Shown here: positions 8,275 to 17,361 of the stretch, one piece after another
Position numbering within the stretch: the stretch's first letter is position 1
How the letters are laid out: each line of letters begins with the position of its first letter
Origin: Mucilaginibacter aquatilis
Lineage (GTDB): Bacteria; Bacteroidota; Bacteroidia; Sphingobacteriales; Sphingobacteriaceae
Length of the DNA stretch: 64,000 bases
NCBI RefSeq assembly: GCF_009755275.1
Contig: NZ_WQLA01000007.1
Location: 62,001-126,000, forward strand
Reading direction: 5' to 3'
The notes under the pieces: generated by a model
Told to the model about the DNA's origin: nothing
Databases searched by the model: none
Seen by the model: the letters and a program-made list of their open reading frames with translations, nothing else
Translations under genes and position numbers: made by a program

Positions 8275-10230
8275 TTAATTAGTTATGATCATTCCGCCGT
8301 CCGGCTGCATCTCCACAACCAGGTCGCCGGCTTTGCCCGCTTTCACTTTACTTAGCTGTGGCTTTCTTTCTTTAGAATCTGAATATAGGTTAAGATTCTG
8401 GTTAGCCAGCATAGGCAATTTCAACTTAAGCTTCTTCACTTCTTTGGTGGCATTTACACCGGTTACATACCAGCGGTTACCGTTACGGCGTGCCAACACA
8501 CAATATTTACCTGGGTAACCATCTATAAACACTGTCTCATCCCACGTGGTAGGAACAGTTTTTATGAAGTCTATCAGAAAGTTGGGACACTCGGTTAAGT
8601 TGTTAGGAGTAACTCCAAAGTTTTGCACTGATGTTTGAAACAACACGGTGGTAGCCAACTGAAAAATATCCGTTGTTTTACGGGTAGTTCCACTGTTATT
8701 ATTACGGTTATGGCGCTTATTTAACAGCAACGGACCAAAATCCATTGAACCTACGCTATTACGGATAAATGGGTGCAAACTGGCATTATAAGCTTCCATA
8801 TCATTTGCACGCTGTGTAAATATGAGATTTTCTGATGCCAACACAGCCTCGCTGCTCACAAAGTTAGGATACATGCGTTCCCAGCCGCGTGGTAGTGTAC
8901 ATCCATGAAATATTACTAATAACCCATAGTCGTTAGCATCCGAAAGTATGTCTTCATAAAGTTTCATGGTTTCTTGCTTGTCGCTGCCAAAAAAGTCTAC
9001 CTTAATGCCTTTTACACCCAGGCTCTTCATCCATGCCATTTCCTTTTTGCGCTCTACGGAGGTACTCATTTTATTTTTAGGACCTTGCGGGGCATCGTTC
9101 CAAAAGCCGTTAGAGTTATACCATAAAAAAGCGCCTACATTTTTAGATTGCGCATACTTTACAAGCTCCTCAATTTTAGCGTAACCAATTGTAGTATCCC
9201 ACCACCCATCAATCAAGGTAAACTCGTAACCCAACTGTGCCGATAAATTAATGAATGTTTTTTGATCGTTTAAGTTTATGCTGTTATCCTGCCATAACAG
9301 CCAGCTCCAGGTTGAGCGGCCAAACTGGTAGTTTATTGACGGCTTGTATAAGGGTTTAACCACATCAAAAGCAATAGTGCTTTCAACAACAGGCTTTAGG
9401 TTATCGCCTATAGTTATAGATCTCCAAGGCGTTTCGCCCGGAAGACTTATGGCAGGTTTAGCGCTTCCCAAACCATTATTTTCCCCTGCCTCCGGAAAAG
9501 CTACTGTATATAAACCGTCTTTTGATGCCTCGCTCAACTTGCTTGCACAATACAAACTACTTACCCCGGTTTCAGACACTAAAGCCCAATTGTTACCAAT
9601 ATGAAATAAAGATGGGAACGTATAGCCTATACCATATTTTGATTTTGTGCCTATGGCTTCATCGGCAACGTACTCTTCCTCGTAGCTTGGTTTGGTACGT
9701 TTCCATCCGCTCATTGGCGTAGCCTGTGGAGTTAAAAAGGTAGTTGTACCAGCCGGAAAGTCGAAGCCTGTTAGTTCTTTTTCAATAGTACAGCGCGCAG
9801 CTTCACCGGTTTGAGCAAGCTGATATTTGAATGCAATGTTGTCGTTGCTTACACGCATAACCAAACTTATTTTTCCTTTCTTAGCTGTTTGATAAGTAAA
9901 AATTACTTCGTTAGCCGTATAGTTGACTTTGCTTGTTTTAATACGCTTCTCTTCATAGCTTTCATTAATTGCAGTTGCCTTTTGTTCAACAAAGCGCAAA
10001 TCCTTACTAAAATCACTCACGTCGGTTACCAATCCTAAGGGTGAATTCTCTATAACCGTTTTACCGTTGTATGCTGCTGTATACTGCAAACCTTTAGCAG
10101 AGTTTAGTGATACTGTTACCACAAGCTTTTTATCGGGGCTGGTAACCACGCCATTGTTAGCCCCATCCTGTGCGCAAACAGCTAAAGCAAAAACTGTAAG
10201 TAAGGTGAAGAAGAGTATGAGCTTTCTCAT
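8275..10230 (-). CDS. GH97 family alpha-glycosidase, retaining-type
   Basis: Secreted glycoside hydrolase of family 97 (651 aa), a family of Ca-dependent alpha-glucosidases (SusB) and alpha-galactosidases. A signal peptide spans about residues 1-20 (ends VCAQ). An N-terminal beta-super-sandwich runs to about 290, followed by a barrel containing STWSWLLW, DGWWDTT, IKVDFFGSD (Asp412) and SSEAVLASE (Glu461), then a C-terminal beta domain. In the retaining branch of GH97 an Asp at the VDFFG position is the nucleophile with a Glu downstream as acid/base; both are present here, while SusB-type inverting enzymes lack that Asp. Alpha-galactosidase-like or other retaining activity is therefore inferred rather than SusB function. 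It is not next to a SusC/D pair. Confidence 0.88.
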   Translation of the reverse strand: MRKLILFFTLLTVFALAVCAQDGANNGVVTSPDKKLVVTVSLNSAKGLQYTAAYNGKTVIENSPLGLVTDVSDFSKDLRFVEQKATAINESYEEKRIKTSKVNYTANEVIFTYQTAKKGKISLVMRVSNDNIAFKYQLAQTGEAARCTIEKELTGFDFPAGTTTFLTPQATPMSGWKRTKPSYEEEYVADEAIGTKSKYGIGYTFPSLFHIGNNWALVSETGVSSLYCASKLSEASKDGLYTVAFPEAGENNGLGSAKPAISLPGETPWRSITIGDNLKPVVESTIAFDVVKPLYKPSINYQFGRSTWSWLLWQDNSINLNDQKTFINLSAQLGYEFTLIDGWWDTTIGYAKIEELVKYAQSKNVGAFLWYNSNGFWNDAPQGPKNKMSTSVERKKEMAWMKSLGVKGIKVDFFGSDKQETMKLYEDILSDANDYGLLVIFHGCTLPRGWERMYPNFVSSEAVLASENLIFTQRANDMEAYNASLHPFIRNSVGSMDFGPLLLNKRHNRNNNSGTTRKTTDIFQLATTVLFQTSVQNFGVTPNNLTECPNFLIDFIKTVPTTWDETVFIDGYPGKYCVLARRNGNRWYVTGVNATKEVKKLKLKLPMLANQNLNLYSDSKERKPQLSKVKAGKAGDLVVEMQPDGGMIITN

Positions 10231-10327
10231 TATTATGGATTTATTGGTTCATTAAAACTATTGGCAATTTTGTACAAGCCAGAGTTAATATGCTACAATA
10301 ATAAGTGTTAACAATACATTTATAAAA

Positions 10328-10335
10328 TAATTTTG
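10328..10335 (+). promoter_or_regulatory. Candidate -7 element for ruvB
   Basis: TAATTTTG matches the Bacteroidota TAnnTTTG consensus 83 bp before the preferred ruvB ATG. The upstream -33 match is poor (TGTTA). Confidence 0.35.
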
Positions 10336-10418
10336 CAGTAATGGCGGTTTACAAAACATCTGCATCAAAACAAGCTTGTTATTGCAGCCATTTAATATAA
10401 ATGCTAAATTTGTTGGCA

Positions 10419-11441
10419 ATGAACGAAAACTTAGATCCAAGCGCTGAAAAATTGACAACCACTGAACGTGATATTGAAAAAGTTTTGCGCCCGCAGGCTT
10501 TTGAAGATTTCACAGGCCAGGATAAAATCTTAGCCAATCTGCGGATTTTTGTTCAGGCTGCTCGACAGCGCGGCGAATCTTTGGATCATGTACTTCTTCA
10601 CGGGCCTCCGGGACTGGGTAAAACTACGCTATCGCACATTATTGCCAATGAAATGGGTGTTGGCATTAAAATCACATCCGGCCCTGTACTCGATAAACCT
10701 GGTGATTTAGCCGGTTTGTTAACCAACCTTGAACCGGGCGACATTTTATTTATTGATGAGATACATCGTTTAAGCCCGTTGGTTGAAGAGTATTTGTACT
10801 CGGCCATGGAAGATTTTAAAATTGATATCATGTTAGAGAGCGGACCTAACGCGCGCTCTGTACAGTTATCATTAAATCCTTTTACACTGGTTGGCGCCAC
10901 TACACGTTCAGGCCTCCTAACCGCTCCGCTAAGGGCACGCTTTGGCATAAATTCGAGGCTTGAATATTACGATGCCAAACTGCTAACCACAATTGTACTC
11001 CGTTCATCAGCCATTTTAAATACGCCTATTACTGATGAGGGTGCTTATGAAATTGCGCGCCGCAGCCGTGGTACACCGCGTATTGCTAATGCATTACTAC
11101 GCCGTACACGCGATTTTGCTCAAATAAAAGGTAATGGAAGTATTGATACCGCCATTGCAAAGTATGCCTTAAACGCACTTAATGTTGATGAGCATGGCCT
11201 TGATGAAATGGACAATAAAATATTGCTCACCATTATTGAGAAATTTAAGGGCGGACCGGTTGGCGTTAAAACTATTGCTACGGCTGTTGGTGAAGATGAG
11301 GGCACTATAGAGGAGGTTTATGAACCGTTTCTTATACAGGAAGGCTACCTCATGCGAACATCACGTGGACGTGAAGCCACTGAAAATGCCTACAAACACC
11401 TGGGCATTCATCGCCCGGGGCAACTACCAACTTTATTTTAA
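10419..11441 (+). CDS. ruvB: Holliday junction branch migration helicase RuvB
   Basis: AAA+ motor that drives branch migration of Holliday junctions with RuvA and RuvC. In the 340-residue form, Walker A is GPPGLGKTT (62-70), Walker B is LFIDEIHR (about 110-117), and sensor 1 is GATTRSG. The C-terminal winged helix contains [25 protein letters not shown] and ends in HLGIHRPGQ. The ATG at 10419 gives the N-terminus [13 protein letters not shown], normal for the family; the upstream in-frame ATG at 10401 would add six residues. No ruvA or ruvC neighbour is present, as is common in this phylum. Confidence 0.97.
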   Translation: MNENLDPSAEKLTTTERDIEKVLRPQAFEDFTGQDKILANLRIFVQAARQRGESLDHVLLHGPPGLGKTTLSHIIANEMGVGIKITSGPVLDKPGDLAGLLTNLEPGDILFIDEIHRLSPLVEEYLYSAMEDFKIDIMLESGPNARSVQLSLNPFTLVGATTRSGLLTAPLRARFGINSRLEYYDAKLLTTIVLRSSAILNTPITDEGAYEIARRSRGTPRIANALLRRTRDFAQIKGNGSIDTAIAKYALNALNVDEHGLDEMDNKILLTIIEKFKGGPVGVKTIATAVGEDEGTIEEVYEPFLIQEGYLMRTSRGREATENAYKHLGIHRPGQLPTLF

Positions 11442-11472
11442 GAACGCGTTGGGCAACAAACCCTGCTATTCA

Positions 11473-12237
11473 TTAATTTTTAAGTGCTTTTAATATGGCA
11501 GTGCTCCACAATTTGGCCAGCACCTGTTCTCCTTGCGTGTTAGGGTGCAGGTAAAACGTACCCTGAGTTCCGTTTTCAGGTTTTAGGTAAGTAAGGTAAT
11601 TTTTCTCGAAGTATTTAAAGGATTTCCTATCACCTTCAAATACATGATGTGGATTGCTTTTTTTGTACTGCTTAACCAGCGCATGAATTTGCGGATGGTA
11701 TGACAGCACACGTTGTTGCCCCTCTTTTAAGTACGACGAACGATTATGGGTATTATCGCTGTACCACAAAGGGTAGTTGAATACAATCTTCGCCTTTGGA
11801 TAGGCAGCTAACAGACTATCTGCTATAGTTTTTAAGTTTGCCTGGTAGTTTTCGGGCGAAACGGGTGAACCATTAGGACCCTTTATAGCACTATCATTAG
11901 TACCCAACATTATTGAAAACACAAGCTGTGCCGTGCTGTCTGCATAAAAGTTGTTGGCAGCTGCCTTTACTTTTGGAAACATTTTTTTGGTTGCTGGTAA
12001 GAAATCTACCGTTGTAAAACCACTAACCCCTTGGTTTGATACCTGCACATTTGGCCCAAGCTTTTCTCTTAACAAATGACCGGTAAAAACCGGTGGCGAT
12101 TGATCTTTTGCTACCGTGCCGTGGGTTATGCTATCACCGATAAAAACTACGTTAACTTTTTGATTATCATTATAGATAAAAGCACTGCAAGCAATAAAAA
12201 CCAGCAGTAAGTAATAAGGCAGCTTGTTGAACTTCAT
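11473..12237 (-). CDS. Secreted SGNH/GDSL-type hydrolase
   Basis: Predicted exported esterase or lipase-like hydrolase of the SGNH fold, 254 residues from the ATG at 12237 (beginning MKFNKLPYYLLL, a signal peptide or membrane anchor). Block I is VVFIGDSITHG (nucleophile Ser), block II is SNQGVSGFT and block III is MLGTNDS. Block V reads FYLHPNTQG: the His is kept, but the usual Asp three residues before it is Phe. The frame extends upstream to 12285 only through TTG. The substrate is unknown; carbohydrate O-deacetylation is a common role for such proteins near glycosidases. It is divergent to the GH92 gene across 86 bp, so co-regulation is possible. Confidence 0.8.
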   Translation of the reverse strand: MKFNKLPYYLLLVFIACSAFIYNDNQKVNVVFIGDSITHGTVAKDQSPPVFTGHLLREKLGPNVQVSNQGVSGFTTVDFLPATKKMFPKVKAAANNFYADSTAQLVFSIMLGTNDSAIKGPNGSPVSPENYQANLKTIADSLLAAYPKAKIVFNYPLWYSDNTHNRSSYLKEGQQRVLSYHPQIHALVKQYKKSNPHHVFEGDRKSFKYFEKNYLTYLKPENGTQGTFYLHPNTQGEQVLAKLWSTAILKALKN

Positions 12238-12297
12238 AATTGTGATGGTAAACATAAGCATTTTGTGATTTATAGTGCAACGCAAGAGGCAATGCTA

Positions 12298-12305
12298 TAT
12301 ATTTG
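12298..12305 (+). promoter_or_regulatory. Candidate -7 element for the GH92 gene
   Basis: TATATTTG exactly fits TAnnTTTG, 18 bp before the GH92 ATG. There is no well-spaced TTTG upstream, and the implied leader would be very short. Confidence 0.3.
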
Positions 12306-12323
12306 TTTAACTAACTACTGCAG

Positions 12324-14618
12324 ATGAACAAAAATATCTGGCTCTCGCTTGTGGCTCTGTTATTTGGAGCTGCCGCTTGTGCCCAACAAGTAACCAGGGT
12401 AACCGACCCTGCCGAATGGGTTAACCCGTTAATGGGTACCGATTCAAAACCCGATTTATCTAACGGTAACACTTACCCGGCTATAGGCCTGCCATGGGGC
12501 ATGAACTATTGGTCGCCGCAAACAGGCACCATGGGTAACGGGTGGATGTATACTTATGCTGCTGATAAAATCAGAGGTTTTAAGCAAACGCACCAACCAT
12601 CGCCCTGGATGAATGATTATGGCCAGTTTGCCATTATGCCAGTAACCGGAAAAATGAAATTTGACCAGGACGCCCGCGCAAGCTGGTTTAGCCACAAAGC
12701 CGAAGTATCAAAACCTTATTATTACAGCGTTTACCTGGCCGACCACGATGTAAATGCCGAACTGACTACTACGGAACGTGCAGCTCAGTTTCAATTTAGT
12801 TATCCTAAAAGTGATAGCTCTTTTATAGTTATTGATGCGCTGGACAAAGGTTCATATATTAAGGTAATTCCCGCAGAAAATAAGATTATTGGTTATACCA
12901 CGCGTGCAGCACGCAGTAAGCCTGTAAACTTTAAAAACTACTTTGTAATTTATACAGATAAGGCCTTCTCAATTGCCAAAACGTGGCACGGCAAAACCTT
13001 AGCCGGCGGCGACTCATTAGAGCTCACCAATAATCATGCGGGTGCTATTATTGGGTTTAAAACTACACGTGGTGAAAAGGTACACTTACGCGTTGCTTCA
13101 TCCCTTATTAGTTTTGAGCAGGCCGAGTTAAATCTTAAAAGAGAATTGGGTACTGATAATTTCGAGACCACCAAACAAAAGGCACATACTGCCTGGAACA
13201 AAGTTTTAAGCCGCCTGCAAGTAGAAGGTGGCACGGTAGACCAAACCCGCACATTCTACTCATGCCTTTACCGTACGGTTATGTTCCCTAATAAGCTGTA
13301 TGAGATTGATGCACAAAACAAAGTAGTGCATTACAGCCCTTACACTGGCAAAACCATGCCCGGCTATAAATTTGCTGGTACCGGTTTTTGGGATACATTC
13401 CGTGCACTATATCCTTTTTTAAACCTGGTGTATCCATCTATTAACAAAGAGATGCAGCAGGGCCTTATCAGTGATTATGTAGAGGGCGGCTGGCTGCCCG
13501 AATGGAGCAGCCCGGGTTATGCCGATATAATGGTAGGCAACAACTCGGCATCAGTAGTTGCCGAAGCTTACCTGAAAGGTGCGCGTGGTTACGACATCAA
13601 CAAACTTTACGAGGCGTTGGTGCATGGAGCAAACAACGAAGGCCCGGTATCGGCTACAGGGCGTTATGGCGTTAAGTATTATAACGAGTTGGGTTATGTA
13701 CCTTATGATGTTAAGATAAATGAAAATGCTGCACGAACGCTGGAGTACGCCTATGACGACTTTGCCATTTACCAGTTGGCAAAAGCATTGAACCGCCCCC
13801 AGGCTGAAGTTGATTTATATAAAAAGCGCAGTCAAAACTATCGTAACCTGTTTGATAAGTCTACGGGATTTATGCGAGGCAAAAACAAGGACGGAAGTTT
13901 TCAATCACCTTTCTCCCCATTTAAATGGGGAGACGCATTTACAGAAGGTAACAGCTGGCATTACTCATGGTCGGTTTTTCATGATGTGCAGGGACTGATT
14001 AACCTTATGGGCGGCGAAAATAGGTTTGTAAACAAGTTAGACTCTGTGTTTAGCGTACCGCCAATATTTGATGATAGCTACTACGGTGGTGTAATTCATG
14101 AGATACGCGAAATGCAGATCATGAACATGGGCCAGTACGCTCACGGAAACCAGCCCATACAGCACATGATTTACTTGTATAACTATGCCGGCCAACCCTG
14201 GAAAACACAATACTGGGCGCGCGAGGTTATGAACCGCCTGTATAAAGCTACGCCTGATGGTTATTGCGGCGACGAGGATAACGGTCAAACATCGGCGTGG
14301 TACGTATTTAGTGCATTGGGCTTTTACCCGGTTTGCCCTGCGAGCGACCAGTATGTTTTAGGTGCTCCTTTATTTAAAAAGGTTACTTTAAACCTTGAGA
14401 ATGGAAAAACTGTAGTTATAAATGCGCCTGCCAACAGCGCATCTAATAAATACGTTAGCACACTAATGTACAACGGCAAGCCGCATAGCTATAATTGGCT
14501 AAGCCATAAAGCATTGTTAAACGGTGCCAAGCTTGATTTTAGCATGCAGGCTACACCCAATAAAACTAAAGGAACTAAGGCAACCGATTATCCGTTTTCT
14601 ATGTCGGCCCGCCAGTAG
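12324..14618 (+). CDS. GH92 alpha-mannosidase
   Basis: Secreted exo-alpha-mannosidase of family GH92 (764 aa), a Ca-dependent inverting family acting mainly on alpha-1,2/1,3-mannosides of N-glycans or mannans. The signal peptide (LLFGAAACAQQ) could be a lipoprotein signal with Cys19, though the lipobox is imperfect. The N-terminal beta-sandwich carries WVNPLMGT and NGNTYPAIGLPWG. The helical catalytic domain has GFWDTFRALYPFLNLVYP, HEIREMQIMNMGQYAHGNQP (near 590-609) and the general-base motif GDEDNGQ (near 648-654), followed by SAWYVFSALGFYPVCP. All these are GH92 signatures. The gene is monocistronic with a strong terminator behind it. Confidence 0.95.
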   Translation: MNKNIWLSLVALLFGAAACAQQVTRVTDPAEWVNPLMGTDSKPDLSNGNTYPAIGLPWGMNYWSPQTGTMGNGWMYTYAADKIRGFKQTHQPSPWMNDYGQFAIMPVTGKMKFDQDARASWFSHKAEVSKPYYYSVYLADHDVNAELTTTERAAQFQFSYPKSDSSFIVIDALDKGSYIKVIPAENKIIGYTTRAARSKPVNFKNYFVIYTDKAFSIAKTWHGKTLAGGDSLELTNNHAGAIIGFKTTRGEKVHLRVASSLISFEQAELNLKRELGTDNFETTKQKAHTAWNKVLSRLQVEGGTVDQTRTFYSCLYRTVMFPNKLYEIDAQNKVVHYSPYTGKTMPGYKFAGTGFWDTFRALYPFLNLVYPSINKEMQQGLISDYVEGGWLPEWSSPGYADIMVGNNSASVVAEAYLKGARGYDINKLYEALVHGANNEGPVSATGRYGVKYYNELGYVPYDVKINENAARTLEYAYDDFAIYQLAKALNRPQAEVDLYKKRSQNYRNLFDKSTGFMRGKNKDGSFQSPFSPFKWGDAFTEGNSWHYSWSVFHDVQGLINLMGGENRFVNKLDSVFSVPPIFDDSYYGGVIHEIREMQIMNMGQYAHGNQPIQHMIYLYNYAGQPWKTQYWAREVMNRLYKATPDGYCGDEDNGQTSAWYVFSALGFYPVCPASDQYVLGAPLFKKVTLNLENGKTVVINAPANSASNKYVSTLMYNGKPHSYNWLSHKALLNGAKLDFSMQATPNKTKGTKATDYPFSMSARQ

Positions 14619-14633
14619 TTAAATCTTAACAAT

Positions 14634-14679
14634 AAAAAAAGTGTGGTTTTTTGATGCACATCAAACCACACTTTTTTTG
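14634..14679 (+). terminator. Terminator after the GH92 gene
   Basis: A long A/T-flanked hairpin, AAAAAAGTGTGGTTT / AAACCACACTTTTTTT, with an inner TGATGCACATCA stem. Confidence 0.9.
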
Positions 14680-14738
14680 TTTAAGTCCTCTTATTTATTT
14701 TATTTTCGCTCGTTTTAACATTTTACCTTTTAAACCCC

Positions 14739-15599
14739 ATGCTTAAATTATACACGGCAGTTGCAGCCGCATTAGCCCTAAGTGTTATATCATGCCAATC
14801 GGGCAAAACCAGCACCGTAACCGATAGTACTTCTACAAAAACGGTGACTACAAGCACAACTACAGAGGTTGTAGCCAATGAGAAGCCTGGAAAGAAAGCT
14901 TCTAACGCAGAAATTATCGCACGCAAGCAGGTGCCAGTTTTATGCTACCACCAAATACGCGACTGGCGACCAAAAGATTCTAAAACGGCTAAAGATTACA
15001 TAGTTCCAATTGCCAGCTTTAAAGAAAAAATTAAAATGCTGGCTGATAGTGGTTATCACACTATACTGCCCGATCAGCTATACGCTTATCTTACAACAGG
15101 TGCAGCTTTACCCAGCAAGCCTATTATGCTAACGTTTGATGATACCGACCTTGACCAGTTTACCATTGCTAACCCTGAGCTAAAAAAGTATGGTTTTAAA
15201 GCCGTATACTTTATAATGACGGTATCAATTGGCAGACCTAATTACATGAACAAGGAGCAAATTAAACAGCTGGCTGATGAAGGTAACGTAATTGGCAGCC
15301 ACACCTGGGATCACCATAATTTCAAGAAATTTGCCGGCGACGACTGGAAGACACAAATAGATAAGCCAACCAAAAAACTGGAGGAAATTACCGGTAAAAA
15401 AATTGAATATTTTGCCTATCCTTTTGGTTTATGGAACGCGCAAGGATTACCTGAACTACATAGCCGCGGATTTAAGATGGCCTTCCAGTTAGCTGAAAAG
15501 CGCGATGCGAACGACCCCTTGATGACCGTGCGCCGTATATTAGACAGCGGTTACTGGAGCGCCAAAACGCTACGCAATAGTATCAAAAACAGTTTTTAA
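14739..15599 (+). CDS. Polysaccharide deacetylase (NodB domain) lipoprotein
   Basis: Predicted envelope-anchored carbohydrate esterase family 4 enzyme, removing N- or O-acetyl groups from a polysaccharide or peptidoglycan. Its 286 residues start with a lipoprotein signal (LALSVISCQS, lipid Cys20) and a Thr/Ser-rich linker to about residue 50. The NodB domain follows: VLCYHQI, then LTFDDTDLD (catalytic Asp and metal Asp near 132), GSHTWDHHN (metal-binding His residues near 187-192) and YFAYPFG. All metal ligands appear intact. The substrate cannot be assigned. It stands alone between two terminators. Confidence 0.9.
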   Translation: MLKLYTAVAAALALSVISCQSGKTSTVTDSTSTKTVTTSTTTEVVANEKPGKKASNAEIIARKQVPVLCYHQIRDWRPKDSKTAKDYIVPIASFKEKIKMLADSGYHTILPDQLYAYLTTGAALPSKPIMLTFDDTDLDQFTIANPELKKYGFKAVYFIMTVSIGRPNYMNKEQIKQLADEGNVIGSHTWDHHNFKKFAGDDWKTQIDKPTKKLEEITGKKIEYFAYPFGLWNAQGLPELHSRGFKMAFQLAEKRDANDPLMTVRRILDSGYWSAKTLRNSIKNSF

Positions 15600-15600
15600 T

Positions 15601-15639
15601 AAAAAAAGCCTTTCTCAATTAAGAGAAAGGTTTTTTTGT
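15601..15639. terminator. Bidirectional terminator
   Basis: Perfect stem CCTTTCTC / GAGAAAGG with A-run before and T-run after. It serves the deacetylase (+) and the acidic protein gene (-), which converge here. Confidence 0.88.
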
Positions 15640-15863
15640 TATAAATCTTCGTTGGCCGGACCTTCATTTTTGTTTGATGATTCCTCATCGCTAGGTGGTC
15701 CCGGTACGCCGCTATCGTTATCAGGCACAACGGTATCTACGCGATGCTCATCATCTTTAGTATGCTCAGTAGGCGTGTTGCCTTTTTCAAGTGATGAATC
15801 GCCCGTGTTTTCTCCTAATTGATCCTCATGCGGATCGGTATTTTTGTTTTCTTCGGTAGACAT
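15639..15863 (-). CDS. Small acidic, probably disordered hypothetical protein
   Basis: 74 residues dominated by Asp, Glu, Asn, Ser, Gly and Pro, with no hydrophobic core, signal peptide or Cys. I do not recognise a family. It begins MSTEENKNTDPHEDQLGE at an ATG and lies 29 bp downstream of the STAS-like gene on the same strand, so the two may be co-transcribed. Its stop lies at the edge of the shared terminator. Short acidic proteins of this kind are often stress-induced or act as flexible partners, but nothing here shows a function. Confidence 0.6.
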   Translation of the reverse strand: MSTEENKNTDPHEDQLGENTGDSSLEKGNTPTEHTKDDEHRVDTVVPDNDSGVPGPPSDEESSNKNEGPANEDL

Positions 15864-15892
15864 AGGTATTGTATTTATTAGTTGATATTTGA

Positions 15893-16261
15893 TTACTCTT
15901 CAGTCACCCACTTAACGGCTTCATCTAGCTGACCCAATGGAAATCCTTTTGACTGCCCGGGAGCCATAAATCTGAATACGTTACTGGTAAACCATTCCAC
16001 AGCTTTTTGATCGGTTACAATGGCAATTTTCTTCCATTTGGTAAAATGTTTAAGGCCAACCTTAATATCATCCCACCACGCCCCTGCTGTAAAGTTTTTT
16101 ACATCAGTTTCAAGCACGAGGATATAATGAATTTCACCCTGACGCTTAACCAAGTCATCAAGCTTAGGTATAAGCACCTTTTCAAGGTCATCTTTTGTAA
16201 CCTCACCAATGGCATGAATGCCTACAACATTATCTGGTAAATCATTTATGAATTGAAGCAT
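15893..16261 (-). CDS. STAS/SpoIIAA-like domain protein
   Basis: 122-residue protein matching the SpoIIAA-like/SEC14-type small alpha/beta family seen in many proteobacteria and Bacteroidota. Features are MLQFINDLPDNVVGIHAIGEV, ILVLETDVKNFTAGAWWDD and KIAIVTDQKAVEWF, ending in the FPLGQLDEAVKWV helix. The family has a STAS-like fold, probably for protein or lipid binding; a role in regulation or membrane-stress response is inferred only. The ATG at 16261 is preferred over the TTG at 16270. It probably forms an operon with the acidic 74-aa gene downstream. Confidence 0.75.
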   Translation of the reverse strand: MLQFINDLPDNVVGIHAIGEVTKDDLEKVLIPKLDDLVKRQGEIHYILVLETDVKNFTAGAWWDDIKVGLKHFTKWKKIAIVTDQKAVEWFTSNVFRFMAPGQSKGFPLGQLDEAVKWVTEE

Positions 16262-16511
16262 AATAGGCAAATTTTAGTTGATTATACAACGGTTATTGCC
16301 TTATACTGTTTTCCTTAAAGCATACAAATTTAGCCAGCAAGAAAAATAGCGGCTGTATTTTGCACCCGGTATTCCTTAATTTATACCAATTAATTCCTAA
16401 ATACCTAATAATGTACTTGACTGCTTTGCTCAGCAAACAGGCTCACTTTTTTGATAAGATAGAAAAGAAATTGACAGGTGAAGTTCCTGCTTTTTCAAAT
16501 AATAAGACTGC

Positions 16512-17246
16512 TCAATCACCTTCCGGATACTTTCTGAAAATGCTATTGATGCGCATTTGTATAACGCCAAAAAAAGCCTCGCGGAAAATACGGGTAGACA
16601 TCTTTGAAACGCCTTCGGTACGGTCGGTAAATATGATGGGAATTTCAACCACCTTAAAGCCATGTTTAATAGTGGTGTATTTCATTTCTATCTGAAAAGC
16701 GTAGCCAACGAACTTAATTTTATCAAGCCTAATGGTTTCAAGCACTTTGCGCTTGTAGCATACAAAACCTGCGGTAGCATCATGCAGGTTTATTCCTGTG
16801 ATAATGCGCACGTACATGGAGGCATAATAGCTCATTAAAACCCGGCTCATAGGCCAGTTTACAACGTTCACACCTCTTACATACCTCGAGCCAACCGACA
16901 TATCTGCCCCTTCAACACACGCTTCACGCAAGCGCAGCAAATCATTAGGATTGTGAGAGAAGTCAGCATCCATTTCAAAAATGTAATCGTACTTATGCGC
17001 TATACACCATTTAAAACCATGTATGTAAGCCGTACCTAGGCCCAACTTGCCTTTTCGTTCCTCGATGAACAACCTGCCTATAAACTCCGCTTGCAGACTT
17101 TTAACTATGTTACCGGTACCATCGGGCGAGCCATCGTCTATAATCAGTAAATGAAAATCATGCGGGAGCGAAAACACTTTGCGTATCATACGCTCAATAT
17201 TTTCCTTTTCGTTGTAGGTTGGTATAATGACTATGCTATCGGGCAC
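16512..17246 (-). CDS. Polyprenol-phosphate mannosyltransferase-like GT2 glycosyltransferase
   Basis: Family 2 glycosyltransferase of the dolichol-phosphate mannose synthase type (244 aa), transferring a sugar from an NDP-sugar to a polyprenol phosphate on the inner membrane face. Motifs: IIPTYNEKENIERMI at the N-terminus, IIDDGSPDGT (35-44), the metal-binding DAD at 93-95 (EMDADFSHNP), and the IIFTDRTEGVSKMS segment near the C-terminus. It lacks the C-terminal membrane helices of the longer ArnC/GtrB types, so it resembles the short soluble DPM1 class. The start codon is GTG at 17246. The lipid-linked sugar would feed protein or envelope glycosylation; the specific sugar is not determinable. 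Confidence 0.87.
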   Translation of the reverse strand: MPDSIVIIPTYNEKENIERMIRKVFSLPHDFHLLIIDDGSPDGTGNIVKSLQAEFIGRLFIEERKGKLGLGTAYIHGFKWCIAHKYDYIFEMDADFSHNPNDLLRLREACVEGADMSVGSRYVRGVNVVNWPMSRVLMSYYASMYVRIITGINLHDATAGFVCYKRKVLETIRLDKIKFVGYAFQIEMKYTTIKHGFKVVEIPIIFTDRTEGVSKMSTRIFREAFFGVIQMRINSIFRKYPEGD

Positions 17247-17308
17247 GTAGTTGCTGTTTCAAATAAAGTATGAGCGGGCAAAAGTACGCAATTCGGCCCT
17301 TAAAAAAC

Positions 17309-17340
17309 AAAAGCAGGATGATAACTATCACCCTGCTTTA
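17309..17340 (-). terminator. Terminator after the POT transporter gene
   Basis: Stem AAAGCAGG / CCTGCTTT with an inner TGAT/ATCA pair, followed on the minus strand by TGTTTTTT. It lies just beyond the transporter stop. Confidence 0.8.
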
Positions 17341-17361
17341 AGTTAAAAGTTGTTAAATAGG

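Noticed and set aside
8275-14618. Reading GH97, GH92 and neighbours as a classical PUL
   Set aside because: There is no SusC/SusD pair, the genes are on both strands, and ruvB and other unrelated genes lie between them.
16271-16511. 111-codon plus-strand frame starting near 16360
   Set aside because: Most of it overlaps the glycosyltransferase gene in antisense, and the intergenic part shows no start signal or domain.
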